A stretch of DNA of 64,000 nt from JAGVSR01 sp963825555. Lineage in GTDB: Bacteria; Pseudomonadota; Alphaproteobacteria; Rhizobiales; Hyphomicrobiaceae. Below, piece after piece: positions 20,068 through 28,546 of this stretch. The stretch is from the NCBI GenBank assembly GCA_963825555.1, contig CAWGTZ010000028.1, forward strand, positions 49,240-113,239. Direction: 5' to 3'. The notes beneath the pieces were generated by a model, which was not told where the DNA came from, ran no database searches, and saw nothing but the letters and a program-made list of their open reading frames with translations. Numbering within the stretch: position 1 is the stretch's first letter; every line of letters begins with the position of its first letter. The position numbers and the translations under genes are program-made.

Positions 20068-20370
20068 TCACGCATCGTGTGATCTGGCTGGGAAAAACAT
20101 ATAGCCGAGGGTGGCCCACACGAGGCCGAGCACGAAGCCCATCATGACGATGCCTGCCTCGCCGCCCAGCGCATGGACACTGAAAATGCCGACCGTCGCC
20201 GCGAGCCAGTAGACGACAAAACCGGAAAGTGCCGCGGCGAAGGCCGCGACCGGCAGCTTCTGCCATTGGTTGGCCGTGCGTCCCATAAGGAAGCCGACGA
20301 TGATGATTGCCGGGTTGAAAAGTGCAATGAGGATGAGCGTCTGCGGATCAAACGGATTGATATCGATCAC
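20068..20370 (-). CDS. Small three-helix membrane protein, function unknown
   Basis: The 100-aa product contains three hydrophobic segments: residues about 12-30 (ILIALFNPAIIIVGFLMG), 40-60 (VAAFAAALSGFVVYWLAATVG) and 72-92 (GIVMMGFVLGLVWATLGYMFF). No known motif is visible. Its start overlaps the end of the chorismate mutase gene by 4 bp (ATGA), so the two are translationally coupled. It is the last gene of the leftward gatC-gatA block and converges with the glutathione peroxidase gene. Confidence 0.75.
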   Translation of the reverse strand: MIDINPFDPQTLILIALFNPAIIIVGFLMGRTANQWQKLPVAAFAAALSGFVVYWLAATVGIFSVHALGGEAGIVMMGFVLGLVWATLGYMFFPARSHDA

Positions 20371-20696
20371 GGGCTCTTATCCCCGTTCTGATCGCTCTTC
20401 TGGCGCAGGTTCTCTTCCTCGTACTGGATGAACCACCCGATCATCTGCCGCCACAAGGCCTCGCACAGATCGGGCGACACGCCCTTGTCGCTCGCCTGCT
20501 CGCGCACCTTGTCGATCACCTGCTGAATGCGCCAGGGCACGACCGCGCCTTCCCGCGAATTGAGCTTCAACTGCCAGGCGCGATCGACGTAGCCGAACCG
20601 CTCGGCGATCAGATCGACGAGCTCGCGGTCGATCCGGTCAATCTCGCTGCGGACTTGGCTCATATCCGCACATTCCCACGGCCGTTTCGGATCCAT
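20367..20696 (-). CDS. Chorismate mutase, AroQ class
   Basis: The 109-aa protein shows the all-helical AroQ fold: EIDRIDRELVDLIAERFGYV in helix 1, the basic VDRAWQLKLNS segment, VPWRIQQVIDKVREQA, and SPDLCEALWRQMIGWFIQYEEE. Such enzymes rearrange chorismate to prephenate for Phe and Tyr synthesis, and some relatives act as isochorismate-pyruvate lyases. I start at ATG 20696 (MDPKRPWECADMSQ), with AGGGGCG upstream; a longer frame back to 20750 would run into gatA. It follows gatA by 11 bp and overlaps the next gene by 4 bp, so it belongs to the gat block. Confidence 0.85.
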   Translation of the reverse strand: MDPKRPWECADMSQVRSEIDRIDRELVDLIAERFGYVDRAWQLKLNSREGAVVPWRIQQVIDKVREQASDKGVSPDLCEALWRQMIGWFIQYEEENLRQKSDQNGDKSP

Positions 20697-20707
20697 AACG
20701 TGCGCCC

Positions 20708-22231
20708 CTATGCCTTGCTGACCGAGGCGGACGCGCCGCCCAACCACCACTTATCGGAGACGCGCAGCCGCCCGGCCGCGTCCTCGATGACCTTGCCCGC
20801 CCGGAACAGCGTGCCCTCGTCGAAGGGCTTGCCGATGAACTGCAACCCCAGCGGTGTGCCTTCCGAGGAGAGACCAGCCGGCACCGACATTCCCGGAAGG
20901 CCGGCCATGTTGACGGTGACGGTGAAGATGTCTTCCAGGTACATCGCCAGAGGATCGCCGGTCTTCTCGCCGAACGCGAATGCAGGCGAAGGCGTCGTGG
21001 GCGTCAGCACCACGTCGACCTTGTTCCACGCCTCGTCGAAGTCGCGCTTGATGAGGGTGCGGACCTTCTGGGCCTTCAGATAATAGGCATCGTAGTATCC
21101 GGCCGAAAGGACGTACGTGCCGATCAGCACGCGCCGGCGCACCTCCTTGCCAAAGCCCGCTGCCCGCGTCTCGGAATACATGTCGATGATGTCCTTGCCC
21201 GGCACGCGCAGTCCATAGCGCACGCCATCGTAGCGGGCGAGATTCGAGGACGCCTCGGCAGGCGCCACGATGTAATAGGCAGGCAGCGCGTACTTTGTAT
21301 GCGGCAGTGAAATCTCGTGGATCGTCGCACCTGCATCTTTCAGCCAGTCGATGCCTTTTTGCCAGAGCGCGTCGATCTCCTTCGACATGCCCTCCACGCG
21401 GTACTCCTTCGGCACGCCGACGCGCAGACCCTTCACGCTCTGCTTCATCTGCGCCACGTAGTCGGGCACGGGCGCATCGACGCTAGTGGAATCCTTTGGA
21501 TCGTATCCCGCCATGGCGCCGAGCATGAGCGCGGCATCCTCCACTGTCTTGGTAAGAGGGCCAGCCTGATCGAGCGATGAGGCGAACGCCACGATGCCCC
21601 AACGCGAACAGCGCCCGTACGTGGGCTTGATACCCACCGTGCCCGTCAGGGCCGCCGGCTGGCGGATGGAGCCGCCAGTATCCGTCGCCGTGGCCGCGAG
21701 GCAGAGATCGGCCGCAACGGCCGCCGAGGAGCCGCCGGACGAGCCACCAGGTACGAGCTTCGCATCCGAGAGCGTACCGTCCTTGGCCTTGCGCCGCCAC
21801 GGCGAGACGACGGGCCCGAAGGCGCTCGTCTCGTTGGACGAGCCCATGGCGAACTCGTCATTGTTGAGCTTGCCGAGCATGACGCCGCCGGCGTTCCAAA
21901 GGTTCTGGCCGACAGTCAACTCGTACGTAGGAACGAAATTGCGCAGGATATTCGAGCACGCCGTCGTGCGCACATCCTTGGTGCAGAAGAGATCCTTGTG
22001 ACCGAGCGGCAGCCCTTCGAGCGGCCGCCCCTCACCCTTTGAGAGACGCGCATCGCTCTCCCTCGCCTGGGCGAGCGCGACATCCGGCGTCGGCAGCACA
22101 TAGGCATTGAGCGCGCCGTTGCCCGCTTCGATGGCCTTCAGGAAGGCCTCGGTGATCTCGGTCGCCTTGAATGTCTTCTTTCGCAGGCCTTCAAGGGCCT
22201 CGGCGAGCGTCAGCGTGGTCAAGTCGGTCAA
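20708..22231 (-). CDS. gatA: Asp-tRNA(Asn)/Glu-tRNA(Gln) amidotransferase subunit A
   Basis: This 507-aa amidase subunit releases ammonia from glutamine, and GatB uses it to convert misacylated Glu-tRNA(Gln) or Asp-tRNA(Asn). The amidase-signature triad is visible: Lys in LGHKDLFCTKD, the cis-Ser in PGGSSGGSSAAVAA and the nucleophile Ser in TDTGGSIRQPA. The length is typical. The upstream order is gatC, a small membrane-protein gene, then gatA. gatB is not adjacent downstream: a chorismate mutase gene follows. No glutaminyl- or asparaginyl-tRNA synthetase gene is visible in the window, so tRNA specificity is open. Confidence 0.96.
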   Translation of the reverse strand: MTDLTTLTLAEALEGLRKKTFKATEITEAFLKAIEAGNGALNAYVLPTPDVALAQARESDARLSKGEGRPLEGLPLGHKDLFCTKDVRTTACSNILRNFVPTYELTVGQNLWNAGGVMLGKLNNDEFAMGSSNETSAFGPVVSPWRRKAKDGTLSDAKLVPGGSSGGSSAAVAADLCLAATATDTGGSIRQPAALTGTVGIKPTYGRCSRWGIVAFASSLDQAGPLTKTVEDAALMLGAMAGYDPKDSTSVDAPVPDYVAQMKQSVKGLRVGVPKEYRVEGMSKEIDALWQKGIDWLKDAGATIHEISLPHTKYALPAYYIVAPAEASSNLARYDGVRYGLRVPGKDIIDMYSETRAAGFGKEVRRRVLIGTYVLSAGYYDAYYLKAQKVRTLIKRDFDEAWNKVDVVLTPTTPSPAFAFGEKTGDPLAMYLEDIFTVTVNMAGLPGMSVPAGLSSEGTPLGLQFIGKPFDEGTLFRAGKVIEDAAGRLRVSDKWWLGGASASVSKA

Positions 22232-22272
22232 TCGTCAGCTCCTTCTGAGCATTGTCGGCGAGGGCGCTGATC

Positions 22273-22551
22273 TCAGGCGCGCCCCTGGCTGGTCTCGCGT
22301 ACGGCACGCTCGCGGTTCAGCAGATAGGTACGGCGGGAATAGTAGAGGCTGACGAGACCAAAGAAGATCGACAGCGGCGCGTTCACCTTCTCGGCGATGT
22401 CGCGCGCCTGATCGATGATCTTCGGCTCGGGCATTTCTTGAGGCGCGATGCCACGCTCGGCGGACACCTGCACTTCCGCCTTTGGCACCGCGAGAACGAG
22501 AACGCCGGAGAGAATGAGCAGAATGGCGAGCAGTGCAAACAGCTTGGACAT
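22273..22551 (-). CDS. Small membrane protein between gatC and gatA
   Basis: The 92-aa product has an N-terminal hydrophobic helix (KLFALLAILLILSGVLVLAV) and an amphipathic middle (PEPKIIDQARDIAEKVNAP). A second hydrophobic patch (LSIFFGLVSLYYSRRTYLL) and a basic tail follow. A strong GGAAGAGG element before ATG 22551 supports translation. It is 44 bp downstream of gatC and 41 bp upstream of gatA, inside the same leftward block. I recognise no family, and no role in tRNA amidation is implied by the sequence. Confidence 0.7.
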   Translation of the reverse strand: MSKLFALLAILLILSGVLVLAVPKAEVQVSAERGIAPQEMPEPKIIDQARDIAEKVNAPLSIFFGLVSLYYSRRTYLLNRERAVRETSQGRA

Positions 22552-22595
22552 GTCCAACCTCTTCCAGATGGCGGCCAGCGAGAGCGGGCGCGCGG

Positions 22596-22883
22596 CTACT
22601 CGACAACTTTGGGAACGACGAAGAAGTGATCGTCGGTCTGCGGGGCGTTCTTCGTGATCTGATCGGGGATCTCCCCGTCGGTCACCTCGTCCTTGCGCTT
22701 CTTGAGCGCGATCGGAACGACCCGCGTCATGGGCTCCACGTTGGAGGTGTCCACCTCGCCCAACTGCTCGACCCATTCCAGGATGCCAGTCAGCTCTTTT
22801 TCGAGTGCCTTGGCCTCCTCGTTCGTGACCTTGATGCGGGCAAGGCGGGCAATGCGCTGGACGGTCGCGTGATCAACCTGCAT
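22596..22883 (-). CDS. gatC: Asp-tRNA(Asn)/Glu-tRNA(Gln) amidotransferase subunit C
   Basis: The 95-aa subunit wraps around and stabilises GatA in the GatCAB complex. The family pattern is clear: VDHATVQRIARLARIKVTNEEA at the start, the amphipathic ELTGILEWVEQLGEVDTSNV segment, VEPMTRVVPI, and the C-terminal FFVVPKVVE tail. I start at ATG 22883, which has AGGGGA upstream; the in-frame extension to 23033 is not GatC-like. It is the first gat gene of the leftward block and is separated from gatA by a small membrane-protein gene. Confidence 0.93.
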   Translation of the reverse strand: MQVDHATVQRIARLARIKVTNEEAKALEKELTGILEWVEQLGEVDTSNVEPMTRVVPIALKKRKDEVTDGEIPDQITKNAPQTDDHFFVVPKVVE

Positions 22884-23051
22884 GGATGTCCCCTGGAAAC
22901 GGGCCGTTGCAGCGCCGCTCAACCGGCGCTTGGCCGCGCCTGTCTTAACGTCCTTTGCCGCGCCAGTGCAACCGCAGCAGCGGCCAAGTTCCGAGCGGAC
23001 GGCCGGACCGGGCCCCCTCGAGTTGCAGATCAATCCGCACCTGCGGGCGTC

Positions 23052-23741
23052 TTAGAAGGACAGCCCCTCGCCAACCTGCGGCACCGTCACGGGCTGTGGC
23101 TTCATTTCGGCGACGAAGGCGTCAGCGTTTGGGGCAATGATGTCGAATGTGCCGTAGTGGCAGGGGATCACAGTCTTGAACGCGAAGTATTTCTTGCACG
23201 CCATTGCAGCCGTGCGCGCACCCATCGTGAAACGGTCGCCGATCGGCACGATGCCGATGTCGGGCTGATGGATCTCGTTGATGAGGGCCATGTCCCCAAA
23301 GATGTCGGTATCGCCCATGTGCAGGATCTTCGGTCCCTCCCGGGTATCGAGCACGACGCCGCAGGGGTTGCCCAGATAGACGCCGCCCGACGAGGAGGAG
23401 TGCTTGGCGTCCACGAACGTCACCCCGAAGTCCTCGGCGCAGACCGTACCGCCCGTGTTCATCGGTTCATAGGATTTCACGCCCTGGCCGGCGAGATGCA
23501 CCGCGAGTTCGTAAACAGCGAACAGCTTGGCGTTTTGCTTCGCGCAGATCTCGGCCGCGTCCCCGATGTGATCGTCATGGCCATGGGTCAGCGCCACGTG
23601 GGTCACGCCGGCAGTCGCTTCCTCCCAGCCGAACCCAGACTTTTCGAACGTCGGATTCCCCTTCAGAAAGGGATCGATGAGCACCACGCTGCTACCGGTC
23701 TCGATGCGGAAACAGGAATGTCCGAACCATATGATCTTCAC
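23052..23741 (-). CDS. UPF0173 metal-dependent hydrolase
   Basis: The 229-aa protein has a metallo-beta-lactamase fold of the UPF0173 type. It begins MKIIWFGHSCFRIE, carries the zinc motif LTHGHDDHIGD (His53, His55, Asp57, His58), then HMGDTDIFGDM with a metal-bridging Asp and a late His in VIPCHYGTFDI. The physiological substrate of the family is not established. It is probably first in the leftward block that continues through gatC and gatA, 168 bp upstream of gatC, and divergent from ruvX across an 89-bp gap that must hold both promoters. Confidence 0.9.
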   Translation of the reverse strand: MKIIWFGHSCFRIETGSSVVLIDPFLKGNPTFEKSGFGWEEATAGVTHVALTHGHDDHIGDAAEICAKQNAKLFAVYELAVHLAGQGVKSYEPMNTGGTVCAEDFGVTFVDAKHSSSSGGVYLGNPCGVVLDTREGPKILHMGDTDIFGDMALINEIHQPDIGIVPIGDRFTMGARTAAMACKKYFAFKTVIPCHYGTFDIIAPNADAFVAEMKPQPVTVPQVGEGLSF

Positions 23742-23830
23742 GCGGCGTGACTCCTTCGATCGAATAGCCAGAGACTTTTGCGTAAGCCTTCTATAAAGAC
23801 CCCATCGGCTGAGGCAACAGAGGCAGCGCC

Positions 23831-24328
23831 GTGTCGGCGGATGAACCAGAAAGTACGGTCCCGGGCGAGACCTTCCGGGATGTGGAAGCCTTCAAGGCCC
23901 GCCTCACCCCGGGCCGGCGTCTCATCGGCATTGATGCAGGCACGAAGACGCTGGGGCTTGCGCTGTCGGACGTGAACCGCGGCATCGCCTCGGCTCTGGA
24001 GACCATCCGGCGCACCAAGTTCTCCGCGGATGCCGAGCGCCTTCTCGCCTTGTGCCGCGAGCACAAGGTCACGGGACTGGTACTCGGCCTGCCGATAAAT
24101 CTGGACGGCACGGAAGGCCCGCGCGCGCAATCGACCCGGGCACTGGCACGCAATCTCAACAAGCTCTCCGACCTTCCGATCCTCCTGTGGGACGAGCGGC
24201 TGTCCACGGCCGAGGCAGAACGTATGCTGATCGCCGCCGATCAGACCCGTAAGCGCCGGGCCGAAGTGATCGACAAGCTCGCCGCCACCATTATTCTCCA
24301 GAACGCACTCAACCGCATGCGCGGCTGA
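23831..24328 (+). CDS. ruvX: Putative pre-16S rRNA nuclease / RuvX (YqgF family)
   Basis: The 165-aa protein has the RNase H-like YqgF fold: the first catalytic Asp in LIGIDAGTKTLGLALSD, VLGLPINLDGTEG, the acidic LLWDERLSTAEAERML, and the closing DKLAATIILQNALN with the final Asp. Family members process the 5' end of 16S rRNA or resolve nucleic-acid junctions. The N-terminal extension of about 28 residues is longer than in E. coli and common in alphaproteobacteria. The start is GTG 23831 after AGAGGC. It is divergent from the UPF0173-gatC-gatA block, a placement often seen in Hyphomicrobiales. Confidence 0.9.
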   Translation: MSADEPESTVPGETFRDVEAFKARLTPGRRLIGIDAGTKTLGLALSDVNRGIASALETIRRTKFSADAERLLALCREHKVTGLVLGLPINLDGTEGPRAQSTRALARNLNKLSDLPILLWDERLSTAEAERMLIAADQTRKRRAEVIDKLAATIILQNALNRMRG

Positions 24329-24380
24329 CGGATTTGCGGCACATCAAAGCAGCAAAGGCGAAATCGGGGTCGTTAGCCGC

Positions 24381-25637
24381 ATGCTCGCGCGCATGCTTGG
24401 CAACCTGCTCTGTCTGCTTGCTCTCCTGCTCCTGCTCCCGCCCCCCGGAGCGCGGGCCGAGGATGCGGACACGCGCCCGCCCGCGGTGTCCCAGGTGCCG
24501 GTCTACGTCTTCTTCAGCACCACCTGCCCCCACTGCGCCAAGGCGCTTGGCTTTCTGACCAAACTCTCAGCGCGCGAGCCCAGAATGCGGCTCGTACCCT
24601 TTGTTTTGTCGAACGACGATCGGCACGACAGTCTCTTCGCCGAAATCAGCAAGACCTACGAAATCGAACCGCCGGCGGTCCCGCTGATCCTCGTCGGCGA
24701 AGCGGTGTTCGTCGGCTACGGCGAGAACAGTACGAGCGGCATGGAAATCGAAACCCAGGTGAAATCCTGCCTGGCGAAGAAATGTCCCGACCCGGTGGCG
24801 GCGCGGCTCGCCCGTCACGGCCTGACTGGTGTGGCGGCCGGCGCCTCGCCGACGCCGCCGGCCTCCAACGTGAAGCGGCCACCCCTGCCCGAGACTATCA
24901 ATATCCCGGTGCTGGGCGAGATCGCGCTCGGCACGCTGTCGCTGCCGGCCCTTACCATTCTGCTAGGCGCAATCGATGGTTTCAATCCATGTGCGATGTG
25001 GGTGCTCGTGTTTCTCATCGGCCTTCTGATGGGGCTCAAGGACACGTTTCGCATGTGGTTCTACGGCGTGGTCTTCCTCGTGACGTCGGGCGCGGTCTAC
25101 TTCATATTCCTTGCCGCGTGGCTCAACATGTTCCTGTTCGTCGGCGCGCTCACCTGGATGCGGGTCGCCATCGGCCTTCTCGCAATCGCCGCAGGAGCCT
25201 GGTATCTGGCCGAGTTCTGGCGCAATCCGGATGCCGTCTGCAAAATTACATCGCCCGGCTCGCGCCAGCGGATCATGGACCGGATGCGGGCAGCCGTCAC
25301 GGAGCCCTCGTTCCTTATTGCGATCGTCTCCATCATGGCACTCGCCATCGTCGTCAACATGATCGAGCTTCTGTGCTCTGCCGGCATTCCGGCCGTCTAT
25401 ACCCAGGTGCTCGCGCTGAACGACCTGAGCCCCTGGGCTCACTACGGCTACCTCCTGCTCTATATCGCAGTGTTCATGCTCGACGATGCTCTGGTGTTCG
25501 CCGCGGCCATGATCACGCTGCGGCAGACGGGGCTTGTTGGCACCTACGCGCGCTATTCGCATCTCATAGGCGGGATCGCCTTGCTTGCGGTTGGCGCGCT
25601 ATTGATCCTCAGGCCAGACCTGCTTGCCTTCGCCTGA
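24381..25637 (+). CDS. Thioredoxin-like domain fused to a CcdA/DsbD-type membrane domain
   Basis: The 418-aa protein has three parts. A signal sequence covers residues about 5-25. A thioredoxin/glutaredoxin-like domain (about 38-140) has the redox motif CPHC at residues 49-52 and a cis-Pro region in EPPAVPLILVG. A membrane domain (from about 175) has roughly six helices, containing DGFNPCAMWVLVFL and MIELLCSAGIPAVYTQVL. The paired Cys residues at NPCA and LLCSAG are characteristic of CcdA/DsbD electron carriers. I infer it passes electrons across the inner membrane to reduce periplasmic thiols, with its own thiol module attached at the N-terminus. It lies 52 bp after ruvX and converges with the hydrolase at 25645. 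Confidence 0.85.
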   Translation: MLARMLGNLLCLLALLLLLPPPGARAEDADTRPPAVSQVPVYVFFSTTCPHCAKALGFLTKLSAREPRMRLVPFVLSNDDRHDSLFAEISKTYEIEPPAVPLILVGEAVFVGYGENSTSGMEIETQVKSCLAKKCPDPVAARLARHGLTGVAAGASPTPPASNVKRPPLPETINIPVLGEIALGTLSLPALTILLGAIDGFNPCAMWVLVFLIGLLMGLKDTFRMWFYGVVFLVTSGAVYFIFLAAWLNMFLFVGALTWMRVAIGLLAIAAGAWYLAEFWRNPDAVCKITSPGSRQRIMDRMRAAVTEPSFLIAIVSIMALAIVVNMIELLCSAGIPAVYTQVLALNDLSPWAHYGYLLLYIAVFMLDDALVFAAAMITLRQTGLVGTYARYSHLIGGIALLAVGALLILRPDLLAFA

Positions 25638-25644
25638 GTGCATC

Positions 25645-27174
25645 TCAACCGGCAACCAGCGGAAATGTGACGCCGATAGACCACGCAATCGCGACCGCGT
25701 TCGCAAGTCCGGCTACCCACGGATGGCGCGTGCGCCGATACACCCATCGGCTGATGAGCCCGAAGAACAGGAAGAAAAGCACGATCACCGGCACGATGAT
25801 GAGCAGAAAGAAGAGGCGCTCGAAATCGAGCGCAACAGCGATCCCGAGCGACGCGATCAATGCGGCCTTGGAAGCGAAGTAGGCGCCGCGCGCCGATCCC
25901 TCCCCCCGCGTCAGCCATTCGTCGCCCAGGAAATAAACGACCGTTCCGGCCGTCATGGCCAGGATGAGGGGTAGCCGGTCCACACCCGGAACGAAGTTCG
26001 TGAACATGGTGTTGATTGGCCAGACGACGCCCAGCGCGTAGAACGCGAGCAGGATCAGGGTGGCAAGAACGAACAGGCTGCGCGAACAGATCGGCTCGTC
26101 GCGCGGCGGCAGGTCCTTGCCCACCCACCACAGACAGGTTGCCGTCAGCACTCCATACATGGCGAAATGCACAGCCAGATAGTCGCCAACCAGGACCGGC
26201 AGGAAATGCGTTGGCAAAACCCGTAGGAGGAGCGGCGTCAGGATTGCTGGCACGACCAGCGGGACCCAGAGCCGCCGCCAGCCCAGGCCGGCGCCCGCCC
26301 AGCCGTCCGCGACAACCGGCAAGAGGCCGGTCAGCGGCTTCACGAGCAGCGCAAGACCCAGAAAAAGCAGCGCGATCCAACGCCCGCGCTCGGCAACCTC
26401 GGGGCCGTCTGGCCGCGACAGACCAAAGACCTGATCGAGCCACGTCTGCGCCTCCACCATGCTGTCGGTGCGATAGAGCACGCCAACGTGCTCCGAATAG
26501 CTGCTGAAGGCGGCGCGGCGCGCGGTGCCGGCAGTCATGTCGCCGTAAGTTACGTCCGGCCGTGCCTCGACCGGAGCCGAGACAAGACCGACCGCCCTCA
26601 GAGCCTCTTTCTTCAGCATGCCTTCCCAGTCGCCGACGATGACGAGAAGGTTGCGCGGCACCTCGCGCGTCACGGCCGGTGAGAACATGGAGACTGCGAT
26701 CGTCGCTGCCACATCAGGATTACGTCCGGCAAACCGGACGACGATATCGGAGGCCATGGAGTGGCCGAGCACCGCGATCCGCCCATCGCCCAACGTGCGC
26801 GCGAACGCTGCGACTTGCTCCGTTTCCTTCACGAGCGTCACCGTCGCACCGTCCTCGCGCGTGATATTCCCCGTCAGCGGCTTCGGGTTCTGCCCGTGCC
26901 CCGCAAAATCGAAGGTGACCGCGATGAGGCCGTTGCGCGCAAACGTCAGCGCGAAGGACCGCATGATCTGCTGGGATCCTGCGAAGCCGTGCGCGATAAT
27001 CACAACCGGCGCCGGCCCGGCGCCCGCCTTGCGGAAGACCGTCGCCGGGATGTGCCCGATGGTGACGAACTCTTCCGTGACCCCCGTCTCCGCCGCCCTC
27101 AGGTTGACAAGCCCCAGCCCGACCGCGAGCGAGCCGATCAAGGCGAGGACGACCGTCGAGATGCGATGCGGCAT
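25645..27174 (-). CDS. Alpha/beta hydrolase with C-terminal multi-pass membrane domain
   Basis: The 509-aa protein starts with a signal anchor (residues 5-25). An alpha/beta-hydrolase domain follows: oxyanion region IIAHGFAGSQQ, a strand with FDFAGHGQNP and the nucleophile elbow GHSMAS at residues 137-142 (Ser139). From about residue 265, eight or so hydrophobic segments form a membrane domain, ending RTRHPWVAGLANAVAIAWS. The catalytic part is therefore expected outside the cytoplasm, tethered to the inner membrane. The substrate is unknown; esters or lipids are plausible. The gene starts 8 bp after the stop of the BciB-like reductase gene and is probably co-transcribed with it. Confidence 0.75.
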   Translation of the reverse strand: MPHRISTVVLALIGSLAVGLGLVNLRAAETGVTEEFVTIGHIPATVFRKAGAGPAPVVIIAHGFAGSQQIMRSFALTFARNGLIAVTFDFAGHGQNPKPLTGNITREDGATVTLVKETEQVAAFARTLGDGRIAVLGHSMASDIVVRFAGRNPDVAATIAVSMFSPAVTREVPRNLLVIVGDWEGMLKKEALRAVGLVSAPVEARPDVTYGDMTAGTARRAAFSSYSEHVGVLYRTDSMVEAQTWLDQVFGLSRPDGPEVAERGRWIALLFLGLALLVKPLTGLLPVVADGWAGAGLGWRRLWVPLVVPAILTPLLLRVLPTHFLPVLVGDYLAVHFAMYGVLTATCLWWVGKDLPPRDEPICSRSLFVLATLILLAFYALGVVWPINTMFTNFVPGVDRLPLILAMTAGTVVYFLGDEWLTRGEGSARGAYFASKAALIASLGIAVALDFERLFFLLIIVPVIVLFFLFFGLISRWVYRRTRHPWVAGLANAVAIAWSIGVTFPLVAG

Positions 27175-27182
27175 GCCGGTGC

Positions 27183-28463
27183 TCAGGTCCCGCTTGCGTC
27201 ATTGCGGCGAGGAAGCTCGTCCTCGCCTGGCTTGAGACCGTAGGGCGCCACCAGAGCCCAAACGTGGGCCGGCACCATATGGCGAACCCGGCGGGGCACG
27301 GCGCGCCGCAGATGCACCACCGTCTCGCAGGCCTTCATCTCCACGCGACTGCGGGCGAACTCGAGCCCACGAGGGCCGATCTTAGGCATCAGCCAGCCAA
27401 CGATCGGGCGCAGCCAGTCGGGCATGGACCGGAGCGGCAAGCCACCGGCCGCCCGCTCGGTGTTGGCCAGAAATCCTGCCACCGCGCTTCGGCGCTTGCC
27501 GGCGCTGCCGGGCTCGCAAAGTTTCACCTCGTCGCCAACCAGGCTCAGCAATTCCTCCCCGCGTTCGTTGCGCACGAGCAGCCATTGCCGACCTTCGCCG
27601 CCCATATAGCCGACCGTAATGTCCGCCAGCACATTCGTGTAGTCGACGCAGGTCCGACAGGTGAGCGGGAAGAAGTCGGCGGGCAGCTTCGAAATCGGAA
27701 GCTTGAGGAACGGGATTTCCTTCTTGCGGCCATCCGTGAAGCGCAGTTCCACATAGTAGTCGGCCCGGAACTCCAGATAGGTGATCGTCGTGGGATCGTC
27801 CGCCAGGAGATCCAGAAACTTATGGAAGTTCTCGGTAGTGGTGTTGTCGGAGCAGGGCGTTCCGATGACATAGAGCCGCTCGAAGCCGAGTTCCCGTTCG
27901 AGTGCTCGCAGCGCATAGACCTGGCAGGGGATGCCGATCACCGCGAGCCGCTTGTATCCCTTGTTTCGCGCCGGCTCGAGCAGCGCCAGCAGCGGTGCGT
28001 ATCCCATCCGCATGCCACGGCAGCGGGCCATGCCCTCTGCCCGCGTGACAAGAACGGGCACGGGCCGCCACATGTCCTCTGGATCCGGCGCCATGGTGAG
28101 AACCGCGTCGACCGCTCCCATTTCCAGAAGCCGCTCGGCAAGCCGCGTGGTTATACCGGTCCATTGGGCGCCCTCCCTCGGCTCAACGAGCGCCGCGCGG
28201 ACCATCCGGCGGAACGGACCGAAGAAGATTTCGTCAGGCCGTGACGGGTCCCGCGCGCGACCGTGAACGCGGGCTTCCATCGCCGGGTAATCGGGCTTGA
28301 TGAACTGGCAGGCCCGCCCGCAGCGCTTGGCATCGTCCGTCCGCGAGATCCCACAGTCCGTGCAAAGGTCCCGCGGGACTGCCGGTCCGACAGGGGGAGA
28401 CCAGAGGACAGGGCTCCCGGCCGCTGTGTCGCTCTCCTGATCCATCCGCGGCGCATCCCTCAT
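27183..28463 (-). CDS. BciB/FrhB-family flavin-iron-sulfur reductase
   Basis: The 426-aa protein matches the coenzyme F420 hydrogenase beta-subunit family, closest in pattern to divinyl chlorophyllide 8-vinyl reductase (BciB) and 7-hydroxymethyl chlorophyll a reductase. Shared segments are LCTDCGISRTDD with Cys34 and Cys37, EARVHGRARD, DEIFFGPFRRMVRA, GAQWTGITTRLAERLLEMGA, AVIGIPCQVYALRALE, VIGTPCSDNTTTENFHKFL and the late CRTCVDYTNVLADITVGYMG. The Cys residues should bind 4Fe-4S clusters, and FAD is expected. No other bacteriochlorophyll gene is in the window, so either the host is a phototroph with scattered genes or this member has another substrate. ATG 28445 is an alternative start behind GAGGG. 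Confidence 0.75.
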   Translation of the reverse strand: MRDAPRMDQESDTAAGSPVLWSPPVGPAVPRDLCTDCGISRTDDAKRCGRACQFIKPDYPAMEARVHGRARDPSRPDEIFFGPFRRMVRAALVEPREGAQWTGITTRLAERLLEMGAVDAVLTMAPDPEDMWRPVPVLVTRAEGMARCRGMRMGYAPLLALLEPARNKGYKRLAVIGIPCQVYALRALERELGFERLYVIGTPCSDNTTTENFHKFLDLLADDPTTITYLEFRADYYVELRFTDGRKKEIPFLKLPISKLPADFFPLTCRTCVDYTNVLADITVGYMGGEGRQWLLVRNERGEELLSLVGDEVKLCEPGSAGKRRSAVAGFLANTERAAGGLPLRSMPDWLRPIVGWLMPKIGPRGLEFARSRVEMKACETVVHLRRAVPRRVRHMVPAHVWALVAPYGLKPGEDELPRRNDASGT

Positions 28464-28546
28464 CGTCGACTGTCACGCCGCCCATACTAAGCAGAGTGTC
28501 AGCGTCTGGATACTCCTCGCTCAAGTTGCAACAGCCGCGGACAGCT

